A stretch of DNA of 54,869 nt from Pseudomonadota bacterium (GTDB taxonomy: Bacteria; Desulfobacterota; Desulfobacteria; Desulfobacterales; RPRI01): contig JAHIFE010000140.1 in NCBI GenBank assembly GCA_018901125.1, positions 1-54,869 on the forward strand, read 5' to 3'. Within the stretch, counting starts at the first letter, position 1; every line of letters starts with the position of its first letter. A program made the translations under genes and the position numbers. Under the pieces are notes generated by a model. That model saw only the letters and a program-made list of their open reading frames with translations. It was not told the origin of the DNA and ran no database searches. Positions 42,952 through 51,648 of this stretch are shown here, piece by piece.

Positions 42952-43431
42952 CTATTTTCTGTCCATAATCCAATCGGATAGCCCATCTTCTGAGCACCGT
43001 AATTCAATAATTGTATTTTTTTCTTTATTCCCTCGTACCCGTATTGGGCCAGCTTTAATAGATAAAGTATTAAAGTAATACCAATAGCCGGTCTCTGATT
43101 TTGTCTCATATGTGGGTTGACCCAAAATTTCAACAATCTCGTTAAAGGTAATTCCCGCGGGAATTTGTTCACATCTCCTTGAGTTTTCGTATCCAATTGG
43201 ATTTTCGTTTTTAAGATACGTTTCTAGTCCCAAATAACCAATGCCAACTACCAAAAATACGCTGAATGCGACACCAGCTATCCCACAAATCAAATCCCAG
43301 ACGATATATATTGGTTTTTCATTTCTCCAGTCTAAATTTTTGGCTTTTCGATACGTTGACGAAAACAGATATCGCCAACCACCAAATGCGGTCTTAAACC
43401 AGTCGATAATTTCTCCTGTTTCACCAATCAT
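42952..43431 (-). CDS. Membrane protein with SmpA/OmlA-like C-terminal domain, cassette gene
   Basis: A 159-residue protein. It has a cytoplasmic N-terminal stretch (to about residue 45), a hydrophobic segment (about 46-72), and then a small domain with IPAGITFNEIVEILGQPTYETK and GYWYYFNTL. This is the pattern of SmpA/OmlA (BamE-like) domains, in which GxxxxEV...LGxP is followed by a Y-W/Y strand. Function unknown. Its stop is one base from the attC site, the expected place in an integron cassette. There is no clear Shine-Dalgarno sequence. A 12-bp inverted repeat lies about 45 bases before the start. Confidence 0.7.
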   Translation of the reverse strand: MIGETGEIIDWFKTAFGGWRYLFSSTYRKAKNLDWRNEKPIYIVWDLICGIAGVAFSVFLVVGIGYLGLETYLKNENPIGYENSRRCEQIPAGITFNEIVEILGQPTYETKSETGYWYYFNTLSIKAGPIRVRGNKEKNTIIELRCSEDGLSDWIMDRK

Positions 43432-43475
43432 AGGTAAATATTATTATTTTCCATCTATTGCGATATCAAGCCGGT

Positions 43476-43511
43476 AAACATGGAAAATTTAGCATTGAGT
43501 TTTCCATGTTT
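43476..43511. repeat. Perfect inverted repeat upstream of the cassette gene
   Basis: AAACATGGAAAA (43476-43487) and TTTTCCATGTTT (43500-43511) are exact reverse complements with 12 bases between them. There is no T-run after either arm and no attC-like core. It may be an operator for the gene at 42952 or the end of an upstream unit. The rest of the gap up to 43695 shows no convincing gene; a 38-codon plus-strand frame from 43564 is too short to support. Confidence 0.4.
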
Positions 43512-43695
43512 GCATTTCAATATTAAATAACATTGAAAACAAAGAATAACCAAAATTTTAAGCATGATAAACATTCTTATATTTGCCAATCATCAAGTAA
43601 TCAAGAAGTTTATTGCAAAATCTGTTATTACTGATTCTTCTCTTAAAGCAGCGGGAAATGCGATTACTTTTGCAGTTTAAAAGTAAGCAAATCTT

Positions 43696-43920
43696 TTAAA
43701 ATTCATCATTATGGCATTTCAAACACTCTGTGAATTTAGGGTGAGGACTTACCGGAGCTATATCAGGGTTGGCAGCAGGATCATGGCAGGAAAGGCATTG
43801 GCTGTCCTCAACTGCTCCATCGTGTATATCCGGAAAACTACGAATGGATTTTCCATGTATTCCCATATAGGCGCATCCTGTTAAAGTAAGAATTAATATG
43901 ATGCATAATTTTTGTACCAT
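43696..43920 (-). CDS. Small diheme c-type cytochrome lipoprotein
   Basis: A 74-residue protein. Residues 1-16 form a lipoprotein signal with lipobox LTGC. The short mature part has two heme-binding motifs, CLSCH and CLKCH, and several extra His residues that could serve as distal ligands. At this size it is one of the smallest two-heme units and might be an electron-transfer shuttle anchored in the membrane. It lies 49 bases after the ATPase gene at the end of the minus-strand export operon, although a role in that operon is not obvious. Confidence 0.8.
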   Translation of the reverse strand: MVQKLCIILILTLTGCAYMGIHGKSIRSFPDIHDGAVEDSQCLSCHDPAANPDIAPVSPHPKFTECLKCHNDEF

Positions 43921-43969
43921 TATCAGGCCCTTTCAAAACAAAATCGTATACTAACCAAAGTGAGTTTTC

Positions 43970-44635
43970 TCATTCCTTTAATTCACCGTCTTTTAATTCA
44001 AGAACCCGGTCGGCCATCGATAAAAGTTCCGGGTCATGTGTTGAAAAAACTACCGTGCTTTTTTGCATCCGGCTAAGATCCCGTATCAGAGACAGCACTG
44101 ATTTTCCTGTGGCCGTATCAAGGCTTGCCGTTGGTTCATCTGCAAAAAGCATTTCAGGCTTATGCGAAAGCGCTCTTGCCACTGAAACCCGCAGGGTTTC
44201 TCCGCCGGAAAGTCCCGAAGGTAAAGCATGTTTTGCTTCTTCCATCCCGATTATCGCCAAAAGTTCCGAAACTCTTGATTTTATATTATTTGCTTTTTCA
44301 CCGTTTAAATGAAGTGGAAAAGAGATATTTTCCGATACCGTAAGATAGGATAAAAGATTGCCCTGTTGAAAGACAAAGCCTGTTTTTGTTCTTAAAAACC
44401 GGGATAGCTGCCCGGCGCTTAAAGTTTTCAAATCAATGCCGGAACATATTACTTTGCCGCTGTCCGGGCTTTCCAGTCCGCAACAGCAGTTTAAGAGAGT
44501 TGTTTTGCCTGATCCTGATTTTCCCTTTAATGCAACAATCTCACCTTTTTCAACATAAAAGCTTATATCTTTTAAAACCTTGATCCGCCTTCGTCCGGTA
44601 GCAAATGCTTTCGAAATATTATTTACATGTAACAT
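43970..44635 (-). CDS. MacB/LolD-type ABC transporter ATPase
   Basis: A 221-residue ATPase of the LolD/MacB group. Walker A GKSGSGKTTLLN, signature LSGGETLRV and Walker B MLFADEPTASLD are intact. This class works with FtsX-type permeases in mechanotransmission or lipoprotein/lipid extraction from the inner membrane. It starts 10 bases after the permease gene at 44646, its probable partner. Confidence 0.92.
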   Translation of the reverse strand: MLHVNNISKAFATGRRRIKVLKDISFYVEKGEIVALKGKSGSGKTTLLNCCCGLESPDSGKVICSGIDLKTLSAGQLSRFLRTKTGFVFQQGNLLSYLTVSENISFPLHLNGEKANNIKSRVSELLAIIGMEEAKHALPSGLSGGETLRVSVARALSHKPEMLFADEPTASLDTATGKSVLSLIRDLSRMQKSTVVFSTHDPELLSMADRVLELKDGELKE

Positions 44636-44645
44636 GGATTCAGCC

Positions 44646-45815
44646 TCAACGGTTTCTTAATATCTTTGCCACATTACTTCTTAATACAATCATCATGGGC
44701 CAGAGCGCTGCCGCAGAACTTAAAACAAATGCCAGAATGGGAGGCGCTAAAAGAGAACCGGCAGTCAGTCTGGGATATATGATTCCCGATATCACAAAAT
44801 ACTTATTGTGCGAAGTCATTTGAGAGATATCGATTCCCGATCCTGAAAGCCACCAGCATAAAAGAGCTCCGGCAACTACTCCGCTTAGTGCTGCAAACAG
44901 ATTTAATATTGTTACCTTGGCCATAATAAAAAAAGCCATGAGACCGGGAGAAAGCCCCATCGTTTTTAATATCCCATATTCACGAAGATTTTTAAGAATA
45001 AAAATGACAAACGCACACGCCACTCCTACAGCCACAATGGCAAATACGATAACAGTAAGTATATCCATGCATACCTGATTCAAATCTGTAAGCTGCTTGA
45101 GATCCGGCATCAGATCATACCATGCCAAAAATTCTCCCCGGCTGTTTGTGATTTTTTCATATTCTGCAATGATTGCCTGCGGCTTTTTACCTTCTTCAAG
45201 AAATATGGCAGCATTCCAAACCAGGACTTCTTCGGGTAGATCTTTCAAATTACAAAAAGCAATTTCATCATCAAAGCCCCCTATTCCGGTTTTAAAAATT
45301 CCTGAAACAGTAAATTCAACCGGAACTGATTCCAGACCTTTCTGAAAATAAAGCCGGCTGTCGATATCAAGATCAAGTTTCTTTGCAAGAATTTGACCGA
45401 TGTAAATTTCTTTTTCTTTCCCGCTCAGATATTTTCCTTTTATAGTTTTTTTATAAAGTCCGGTTGCCTTTTTTTCTTTCTCAGAATCAATTCCTGTTAA
45501 CAAAATAGTTTCAATATGATCATCTTTTTTTAATATGCCGGGACATGCTTTTCGTACCAGTACATGCTTTACTCCTTTTATCTCAAGAGCTTCAGGGCGC
45601 AAACTGTCAGGAAGGTTCATTCTCTGGATGTTTCCGGAATAAAGTCCCACCGAATTTCTTATCATTGCATCATTGGTTCCGGTTGCAAGGGCGGATAAAA
45701 AAATGAGAGTGGCAACGGAAATAAATATCATAAATGCGAGAACAAAGGTTGCTCTCCACGAACGTGCAAGAAATTTTATAGCAGTTTTGAGTATGAATAT
45801 GAGGTTTGTTACCAT
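44646..45815 (-). CDS. FtsX-family ABC permease (MacB/LolCE-like)
   Basis: A 389-residue permease with one N-terminal helix (about residues 20-45), a periplasmic domain of about 200 residues, and three C-terminal helices (from about residue 250: VIVFAIVAVGVACAFVIFI..REYGILKTMGLSP). REYGILKTMG is the coupling-helix signature of the family. It forms a transporter with the ATPase encoded downstream. It is encoded after the isoprenyl-synthase-like gene at a gap of 24 bases. Confidence 0.9.
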   Translation of the reverse strand: MVTNLIFILKTAIKFLARSWRATFVLAFMIFISVATLIFLSALATGTNDAMIRNSVGLYSGNIQRMNLPDSLRPEALEIKGVKHVLVRKACPGILKKDDHIETILLTGIDSEKEKKATGLYKKTIKGKYLSGKEKEIYIGQILAKKLDLDIDSRLYFQKGLESVPVEFTVSGIFKTGIGGFDDEIAFCNLKDLPEEVLVWNAAIFLEEGKKPQAIIAEYEKITNSRGEFLAWYDLMPDLKQLTDLNQVCMDILTVIVFAIVAVGVACAFVIFILKNLREYGILKTMGLSPGLMAFFIMAKVTILNLFAALSGVVAGALLCWWLSGSGIDISQMTSHNKYFVISGIIYPRLTAGSLLAPPILAFVLSSAAALWPMMIVLRSNVAKILRNR

Positions 45816-45839
45816 ATCTGATCAGTCTTGATGTTATGA

Positions 45840-46463
45840 TTATTTGATAATGTACGGGGCAGCTCCTATCTGCCTTGAAATAAAGCCGACTGCCAAATCC
45901 TTGATCATGGCGTGATCTTCTTCAAAAAGATTCCCGAAACCTTTATTAAGATACTCAAGAGATAAACGGGAGGCTTTTTTTTGTGCGTCCGGAAAATTTA
46001 AAATCAGATTTTTATCATCTGCATTTTCCTCTGATGCCTTATCCGCAAACATTGCTTGAAATGCCTTTTGGCTTTTTGAATCAGACTCGTGGTAAATCAA
46101 CGAAGCAACATAATTATTCCGCTTCATACGCATGTCTCGTTTGAGATCCACCATGTCATCCATTATTTGGCAGCCCATCCCGATATCATAAAGAGCGCTC
46201 AACATCTTTTCCTTCTCCTTTGAATCAATATCTTCCAGAAGAGAGGGAACAGCCCATGGAGATTGAAATAAAATGCCTGTTTTATAATGGTGTACTGAAG
46301 AAAGCACCCTTTCGGGTTTTAGAATCTCTTTAATACCTGATTCTTCGGATGCTTCCTGAGCGCCGCTTCTGATAAGTGATTTTAATGTCTCATGAGCGGA
46401 CATGATAATTTTTTCAAATGGAAACTCATTAAATAAAAGATCAATTTCATCTGATAAAACCAT
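45840..46463 (-). CDS. Short isoprenyl-diphosphate-synthase-like protein
   Basis: A 207-residue protein resembling the C-terminal two thirds of trans-polyprenyl diphosphate synthases. YKTGILFQS corresponds to the KT helix and GMGCQIMDDMVDLKRD to the second aspartate-rich motif (GxxFQxxDDxxD). The first aspartate-rich motif and the preceding substrate helices are missing, and the usual length is about 300-330. An in-frame TAA lies 12 codons before ATG 46463, and the codons between read plausibly. It is thus an inactive homologue, a subunit of a heteromer, or a 5'-truncated gene. A small palindrome lies directly upstream. Confidence 0.65.
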   Translation of the reverse strand: MVLSDEIDLLFNEFPFEKIIMSAHETLKSLIRSGAQEASEESGIKEILKPERVLSSVHHYKTGILFQSPWAVPSLLEDIDSKEKEKMLSALYDIGMGCQIMDDMVDLKRDMRMKRNNYVASLIYHESDSKSQKAFQAMFADKASEENADDKNLILNFPDAQKKASRLSLEYLNKGFGNLFEEDHAMIKDLAVGFISRQIGAAPYIIK

Positions 46464-46514
46464 ATAATAAAGCTCCCGCAGAACCTCTGATATAATTTAA
46501 AGAAAAGGGGTCCA

Positions 46515-46551
46515 GGATTCGAGGCACTTGAACCCTGGGATACTTGAATCC
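46515..46551. repeat. Short imperfect palindrome with AAGGTTC-type text
   Basis: GGATTC (46515-46520) and GAATCC (46546-46551) frame CTTGAACCCTGGGATACTTG. It belongs to the same short repeat language (GGATTCAAG, GGTTCAAG) seen at 31120, 51531 and 54761. It lies between the methyltransferase and isoprenyl-synthase-like genes. Confidence 0.45.
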
Positions 46552-46598
46552 TCATAGTATCACCAACTCTTTTGGAGATGGACTATTAAAAAGAACTA

Positions 46599-47246
46599 TT
46601 AAGGTTTTCTGCTTGAAAAAACCGCAACATAACCCAAAAATGTTTTTACCAGCTCGGGTTTTACAAATCCCGATTTTTCAATAAGACCCGGCAAAACGCC
46701 TCTTATATTTTCACCAATTTCAGGCTGTATGAATATCCATCTGGCAAAATAGGAAGTCATTGCTCCTAAAAGATTGGTTGGGGTATGCATATCGGCAATA
46801 ACAAGACGCCCTCCCGGTTTTAACACCCGGAAAGATTCTTCAAGTGTTTTTGTTTTCAGATCAAGATCTATATGATGGAAGAAAAAACTTGAAACAATGC
46901 TATCAAAACTTTTGTCTTCAAACAAAAGATTTTCACCGGCCATGATTTCAAAATTACAGCTTTTGCTTTGTCTTTTCTTTCTTGCGGCTGCAATCATCTT
47001 GGATGCTGCATCTATACCCACAGCCATTCCGCCAGCATCGGCATCAAGTTTTTTTGATATCAATTCAGCAACAAGCCCTGTGCCGCATCCTATATCAAGG
47101 ATTCTGTGTCCTGGTTTAATTTCAAGAAGATCAAGCAGGAGCTGATTAATTTGCTTCTGCTTTCCGAAAAGAACAAGTGGCTCGGTAAAATCATAAACCG
47201 GAGCCGCAATATCAAGGGTTCTTCCCCATGTTTGAATAGTTTTCAT
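46599..47246 (-). CDS. SAM-dependent methyltransferase, UbiE-like
   Basis: A 215-residue class I methyltransferase. Motif I is DIGCGTGLVAEL (residues about 51-62), the acidic loop GIDAASKM follows, then SIVSSFFFHHID and VLKPGGRLVIADMHTP. YDFTEPLVLFGKQKQINQLLLDLL at the start resembles quinone/lipid methyltransferases. It lies between ABC-permease genes and the isoprenyl-synthase-like gene, so a lipid or isoprenoid substrate is a reasonable guess. Confidence 0.85.
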   Translation of the reverse strand: MKTIQTWGRTLDIAAPVYDFTEPLVLFGKQKQINQLLLDLLEIKPGHRILDIGCGTGLVAELISKKLDADAGGMAVGIDAASKMIAAARKKRQSKSCNFEIMAGENLLFEDKSFDSIVSSFFFHHIDLDLKTKTLEESFRVLKPGGRLVIADMHTPTNLLGAMTSYFARWIFIQPEIGENIRGVLPGLIEKSGFVKPELVKTFLGYVAVFSSRKP

Positions 47247-47285
47247 AAGTATTTAATTATTAAGCAACCTTGATTGTATAGTTAT

Positions 47286-48452
47286 TTAATTTTCTTTTAA
47301 AGCATCCACAACATTCATCCTGGCAGCCCTGAAAGCAGGAAGTATTCCACCAACAAATCCCATAATAATAGAGAACAAAAGCGACTTGTAAATAATTTCA
47401 AACGTGATTCTAAAGTTAAAAGAAAGCTCTGAAAATGTCTGGAAATTAGTTGTTGAAACTGTTATAAACTGCATAAAAGAACCGAAAATAAGCCCTACAA
47501 TTCCGCCTATCAAACCAAGAAGTAAAGATTCCATAAGAAAAGCCAGAAGAATAGTTCCCCGGTTGAATCCAAGAGCGCGAAGGGTTCCTATTTCACCGGT
47601 ACGGTTTGCAACAGCCGAATACATTGTTATCATTGCGCCTACTATCGCACCGATTGAAAACACTAGAGTAAGTGTTTCTCCTAAAACCCTTAAAAACTTG
47701 GCCATCATTTCCGACTGTTCTTTATAATACTGCGTTTCGCGTTTTGCCTCAAGTGTGAGTCTTGGATCAGATTCAATATTTTTTTTGAATACCTCAAAAT
47801 CGGATGATTTTCTCAGTTTAAATAGTATCGATGAATATGCAGGTCTTCTGAAAGCCGGCATAAACTGATCGACATCTCCCCATATTTCAGAACTATAGCC
47901 AGTATTTCCGGCATCAAATATACCCACAACAGTCCAGGGCCGCATTGCAAAAACAAGAGTTTGCCCGATACCTATGTTTTTAAATCCCTTGGCAATGCCA
48001 AGTCCTACAGCTATTTCCGATGTTCCCGGTCTTGGCATACGACCTGCGATAAACTTTACCTGCGGCCGCAATATCAGTGAATTTTCGGAAATTCCTCTTA
48101 TAGTTACATTAGCAGGGCTATTTGTCTTCTTTTTTTCAAGAGTGATAAGTACTACCAATTCTTTTGCAAGAAGAATCCGCCCCTTTTCACCAGTTGCAAT
48201 CTGCGGGCTGGTTTCCACAATCGAAGCCTGTAATCTTTCAATTCCGCTTTGTACTTCCGAAACAGCGGACCGGCGGATAACTACTACATTATCATATGTT
48301 CCTGTATCGACAAGTGTTTTTTGCAAACCTTCTGCAAGCATTACTATAGAAGCAAACACAAAAACCACAAGAGACATTCCGGCAGCTGTAAGACAAGTAG
48401 TTAGTTTTCTTGCCAGCAGATTTCTAAAACTATAAAAAAACAACAGTCCCAT
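47286..48452 (-). CDS. FtsX-family ABC permease
   Basis: A 388-residue permease of the MacB/DevC type with an N-terminal helix (about 15-40), a periplasmic domain, and three C-terminal helices. ANRTGEIGTLRALGFNRGTIL is the coupling-helix stretch. It ends with the family-typical PAFRAARMNVVDALKEN. It lies 3 bases after the other permease gene, so the two probably form a heterodimer with the ATPase at 49576. Confidence 0.92.
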   Translation of the reverse strand: MGLLFFYSFRNLLARKLTTCLTAAGMSLVVFVFASIVMLAEGLQKTLVDTGTYDNVVVIRRSAVSEVQSGIERLQASIVETSPQIATGEKGRILLAKELVVLITLEKKKTNSPANVTIRGISENSLILRPQVKFIAGRMPRPGTSEIAVGLGIAKGFKNIGIGQTLVFAMRPWTVVGIFDAGNTGYSSEIWGDVDQFMPAFRRPAYSSILFKLRKSSDFEVFKKNIESDPRLTLEAKRETQYYKEQSEMMAKFLRVLGETLTLVFSIGAIVGAMITMYSAVANRTGEIGTLRALGFNRGTILLAFLMESLLLGLIGGIVGLIFGSFMQFITVSTTNFQTFSELSFNFRITFEIIYKSLLFSIIMGFVGGILPAFRAARMNVVDALKEN

Positions 48453-48455
48453 TTA

Positions 48456-49610
48456 TCAGCCTATTCTTCCTAAACCACTTGCGATAGGTACGGTTATAGC
48501 CTGTCTTACCGGAAAAATGGCAGCGACAACTCCCACAATAAAGCTCGCAATAATATCAAGATATATTGTCTGTGTTGAAATATTGAAAATCGGAAAATAA
48601 TCGCCAACCGCGCCCATAAAAGCATCCGCAGCAGGAAAGGTTAAAATAATACCCATAATACAGCCAAGAGATGTAATGAGCAGCGATTCTCCGAGTATAA
48701 GAAATGCAAGAAACAAACCGCCAAAACCGAGAGTTTTGAAAACAGCATATTCGTTCATTCGTTCACGCACAGACATTGCCATTGTATTTGCAACAACAAC
48801 CATAATAATAACAATAACAATCATAGTAACAAGCTCGATAACTGTAAGAATAGTCTGAGAAAGAGACACAAAACCCATCTGGAAGGCTTTTTCGGTTTCG
48901 GTCAGGGTTTCGGCAAACGAATTATTAAACATTTTATCAATATTACGGGCAGCAACCGCTGCAATATCGGGAGATGTTACTCCTATCATATAAAATCCCA
49001 CCTGATCAGCCCGACGCGCCCAGAGCTTTTTCACGGTTTCATTCAGATACTCCCAGTGAAAGAAAAACTGGCTTTCATCTACATTTTTATCCCTGCCCTT
49101 ATATATAGCCTTTATAACAAATTCCCAGTTTCCCGGATAAATTGTTCCTTTTAATACTACCGTATCTCCCAGTTTCCATCCGAACCGTTTGGCAAGCTTT
49201 ACTCCTACGACACAACCTTTTCTCTCTTTTAAGTATGAACTCTTCTGATCGGAAGGAATAACAAATTCCGGATAAAGATCCAGATAACTTTTTGATTCTA
49301 CAGCAAAATTTGCAAAAAAATTCTTTTCATTTATATAAAACCCTCCGAACCAGCTTCCGGCAGATACAAGTTTTACTCCATCAACATTGCGTATTTTTTC
49401 TTTATAGGAAATGGGCAGAGGAAAAATTAAAGAAATTGAATTGCGGGTTACAAGACGTGTTGCTGAAGAAGCGTTAACCCCGGCGTACCATGCACTGATA
49501 ACCGTTCTTAAAAGACCGAAAGCAAGAATTGCCACACAAATACCGCAAATAGTAAGAACGGTTCTGAGTCTGTGCCTAAACGCATTCCTGAAAAGAAGTT
49601 TGAGGATCAT
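48456..49610 (-). CDS. FtsX-family ABC permease
   Basis: A 384-residue FtsX-type permease: an N-terminal helix (FRHRLRTVLTICGICVAILAFG), a periplasmic domain, and C-terminal helices with RERMNEYAVFKTLGFGG as coupling helix. The end reads PVRQAITVPIASGLGRIG. A longer frame begins at TTG 49631, but ATG 49610 (MILKLLFRNAF) is more usual, and AAGGTG lies about 10 bases before it. It overlaps the end of the ATPase gene by some 35 bases, indicating coupling. Confidence 0.9.
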   Translation of the reverse strand: MILKLLFRNAFRHRLRTVLTICGICVAILAFGLLRTVISAWYAGVNASSATRLVTRNSISLIFPLPISYKEKIRNVDGVKLVSAGSWFGGFYINEKNFFANFAVESKSYLDLYPEFVIPSDQKSSYLKERKGCVVGVKLAKRFGWKLGDTVVLKGTIYPGNWEFVIKAIYKGRDKNVDESQFFFHWEYLNETVKKLWARRADQVGFYMIGVTSPDIAAVAARNIDKMFNNSFAETLTETEKAFQMGFVSLSQTILTVIELVTMIVIVIIMVVVANTMAMSVRERMNEYAVFKTLGFGGLFLAFLILGESLLITSLGCIMGIILTFPAADAFMGAVGDYFPIFNISTQTIYLDIIASFIVGVVAAIFPVRQAITVPIASGLGRIG

Positions 49611-50280
49611 CTGCAAGAACACCTTTATCAAGATACATTATGTTGCCGGCTTTTTTTGCAGCCCTTGGATCATGGGTTACCATTACTATAGTCTTTCCTA
49701 TGGTACTGCATAAATTTTCCATAAGTTTTAAAACTTCCTGGGCAGATACCCTGTCAAGGTCACCCGTTGGTTCATCCGCCACGAGAATAGCAGGATCGGT
49801 AACTACCGCTCTTGCTATTGCAACCCGTTGCTGCTGTCCTCCCGACAACTGGCCGGGATAATGATCCATCCTGTCTTCAAGTCCGACCAGTTTCAATGCC
49901 GTAAATACATGTTCTTTTCTCTCTTTTTTTGAAAGCTTTGTCAGAATCAGGGGCAATTCGACATTTTCAAAAGCGGTCAGCACCGGAATTAGATTGTAAA
50001 ACTGGAAAATAAAACCGACATTATCAGCTCTCCACTTTGCAAGTTCGGTTTCGATAAGCAGTGAAATATCAATGCCCTGCACTATTATACTTCCGCTGTC
50101 GGCCTTATCCAGCCCTGCTATAAGATTTAAAAGCGTACTTTTACCCGAACCGGAAGGTCCCATGAGGGCAAGAAAATCGTTCTCCTTAATATCTAAAGAT
50201 AAATTTTCCAGTACAATTATCGACTGATTACCGCGGCGATATGATTTTGTGAGATTTTTAATCTCTATAATAGGTGCCAA
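49576..50280 (-). CDS. MacB/LolD-type ABC transporter ATPase
   Basis: A 234-residue ATPase with Walker A GPSGSGKSTLLN, signature LSGGQQQRV and Walker B ILVADEPTGDLD, all canonical. It serves the two permeases encoded directly downstream. With the HlyD-type adaptor encoded 9 bases upstream it completes a MacAB-like set. The final residues overlap the permease start. Confidence 0.94.
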   Translation of the reverse strand: MAPIIEIKNLTKSYRRGNQSIIVLENLSLDIKENDFLALMGPSGSGKSTLLNLIAGLDKADSGSIIVQGIDISLLIETELAKWRADNVGFIFQFYNLIPVLTAFENVELPLILTKLSKKERKEHVFTALKLVGLEDRMDHYPGQLSGGQQQRVAIARAVVTDPAILVADEPTGDLDRVSAQEVLKLMENLCSTIGKTIVMVTHDPRAAKKAGNIMYLDKGVLADDPQTSFQECV

Positions 50281-50289
50281 CTAATAAAT

Positions 50290-51507
50290 TTACTCCTCAA
50301 GGACTTTAACTTTTATACCTGCCCTTATTTTGTCAAGCGGCTCGGTTATTATAAATTCTCCTATCTCAAGCCCTTCTGATATTTCAACCATGTTCCCAAG
50401 TTTTTTGCCGGTCTTGATTTTTTTTTCAACCGCTCTTCCGTTTGTTACCAAGAAAACAAAAGGATTATCCTTGTTTTCTATAATTGAATTTGCCGGAATC
50501 GCCATAACGGCATTTTGCTCACCAGACATAACTTCGCGAGAGAGAAAAGCTACTTTTGCGCTCATTTCAGGAAGAACTCTCGGATCTTTACCAATAAATG
50601 CCACCTTTACCATAATGGATGCTTTTGTCCTGTCTGCGGTCGGAACCACCATATGAACCTTTCCCGCAAAACGCTCTTCCTGCAGGGCATCAAGTCTTAT
50701 CTCACAAGGCTGACCCTTTCTGACAGAATTAATATTACTTTCCGAAACATCAACTTCAACCTGAAGAGATTCCATATCTGCGATATCGACAACAGCAGCC
50801 TTTGCATTTGCTGCAGATCCAAGAGGTGTAACAATATCACCGAGGTCTGCATTTTTTGTAAGTACCACTGCATCAAATGGTGCACGCAGATTAGTATAAT
50901 CAAGCATGACTTCGGCTTCTTTTAAAGCCGATTCGCTCGCCTTTATTGCAGCTTTTTGACCTGACACAGCGGCTTTTGTCCTTTTAAATCTTGCCATTGC
51001 AACATCAAATTCCGTTTCGGATACTGTTTTGCTCTCAGCAAGTTCTGATATGCGATTATAATACAAAGTGGCATCATCATATTCTGCCATAGCCTGCTCA
51101 AGTAAGGCTTTTGCTGTATTTACATTAGCAATGGCTCTGTTTTTAGCAGCCATGACATCGTCGTTTTCAAGCCGGGCTACCACCTCTCCTTTTTTAACTC
51201 TGCTGCCCTCTTCAACTCCTAAAAAAACAAGCCTTCCGGTAATTTTTGATGAAATGGCCGCTTTCCGCTGGGCCACAACATAACCACTTGCATTCAAAAG
51301 CGTATAAGTCTGGGACGGATATATATTCATTATTTTTTGGCCCCGGACAGGAAGAGCTGGTGTTAACAGCCCATTTTTATAAAGAATTATTATTGCAAAT
51401 ATTATCAGTACCGCTATAATAAAAATATAATATCTTTTTTTTCTCCCGGTTCCGGCAATTCTTGCATCTTTTTTTATGCTAAGCCTGGAAATATCTTCAT
51501 CAGACAT
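50290..51507 (-). CDS. HlyD/MacA-type periplasmic adaptor protein
   Basis: A 405-residue membrane fusion protein. It has an N-terminal membrane helix (about residues 26-45), and then a biotinyl-lipoyl half (ASGYVVAQRKAAISSKITGRL, VEEGSRVKKGEVVARL). A coiled-coil hairpin (about 115-205) follows, then the second lipoyl half (LRAPFDAVVLTKNADLGD) and the beta-barrel/MP domains. It links the inner-membrane ABC proteins to an outer-membrane channel, which is not encoded nearby. It is the first gene of the operon, and AAGG lies 8 bases before the start. Confidence 0.93.
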   Translation of the reverse strand: MSDEDISRLSIKKDARIAGTGRKKRYYIFIIAVLIIFAIIILYKNGLLTPALPVRGQKIMNIYPSQTYTLLNASGYVVAQRKAAISSKITGRLVFLGVEEGSRVKKGEVVARLENDDVMAAKNRAIANVNTAKALLEQAMAEYDDATLYYNRISELAESKTVSETEFDVAMARFKRTKAAVSGQKAAIKASESALKEAEVMLDYTNLRAPFDAVVLTKNADLGDIVTPLGSAANAKAAVVDIADMESLQVEVDVSESNINSVRKGQPCEIRLDALQEERFAGKVHMVVPTADRTKASIMVKVAFIGKDPRVLPEMSAKVAFLSREVMSGEQNAVMAIPANSIIENKDNPFVFLVTNGRAVEKKIKTGKKLGNMVEISEGLEIGEFIITEPLDKIRAGIKVKVLEE

Positions 51508-51530
51508 TTACATACCTTTTTGTTGGTGAA

Positions 51531-51570
51531 AGGTTTGAGGTTCAAGGTTCAAGGTTCGAGATTCAAGGGA
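51531..51570. repeat. AAGGTTC tandem repeat tract
   Basis: GAGGTTCAAGGTTCAAGGTT and the following CGAGATTCAAGG form heptamer repeats (AAGGTTC) upstream of the adaptor gene. The same kind of tract occurs at 54761-54795. The rest of the 51508-51648 gap contains pyrimidine-rich text (CCCTTTCACC) and no gene. Confidence 0.7.
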
Positions 51571-51648
51571 AAGGGTTATTGTGTCAAATTTTTAGTTTTT
51601 TCCTTTACCCTTTCACCTTTTTCCTTGATCCTGCATTTGCCTCATTCA

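Noticed and set aside
42945-43196. 83-residue minus-strand protein
   Set aside because: It overlaps the better-supported frame at 42952-43431, has no domain character and reads through the same DNA in another frame.
43564-43680. 38-codon plus-strand frame
   Set aside because: It begins at ATGATAAACATTC but has no ribosome binding site, no recognisable family and too little length.
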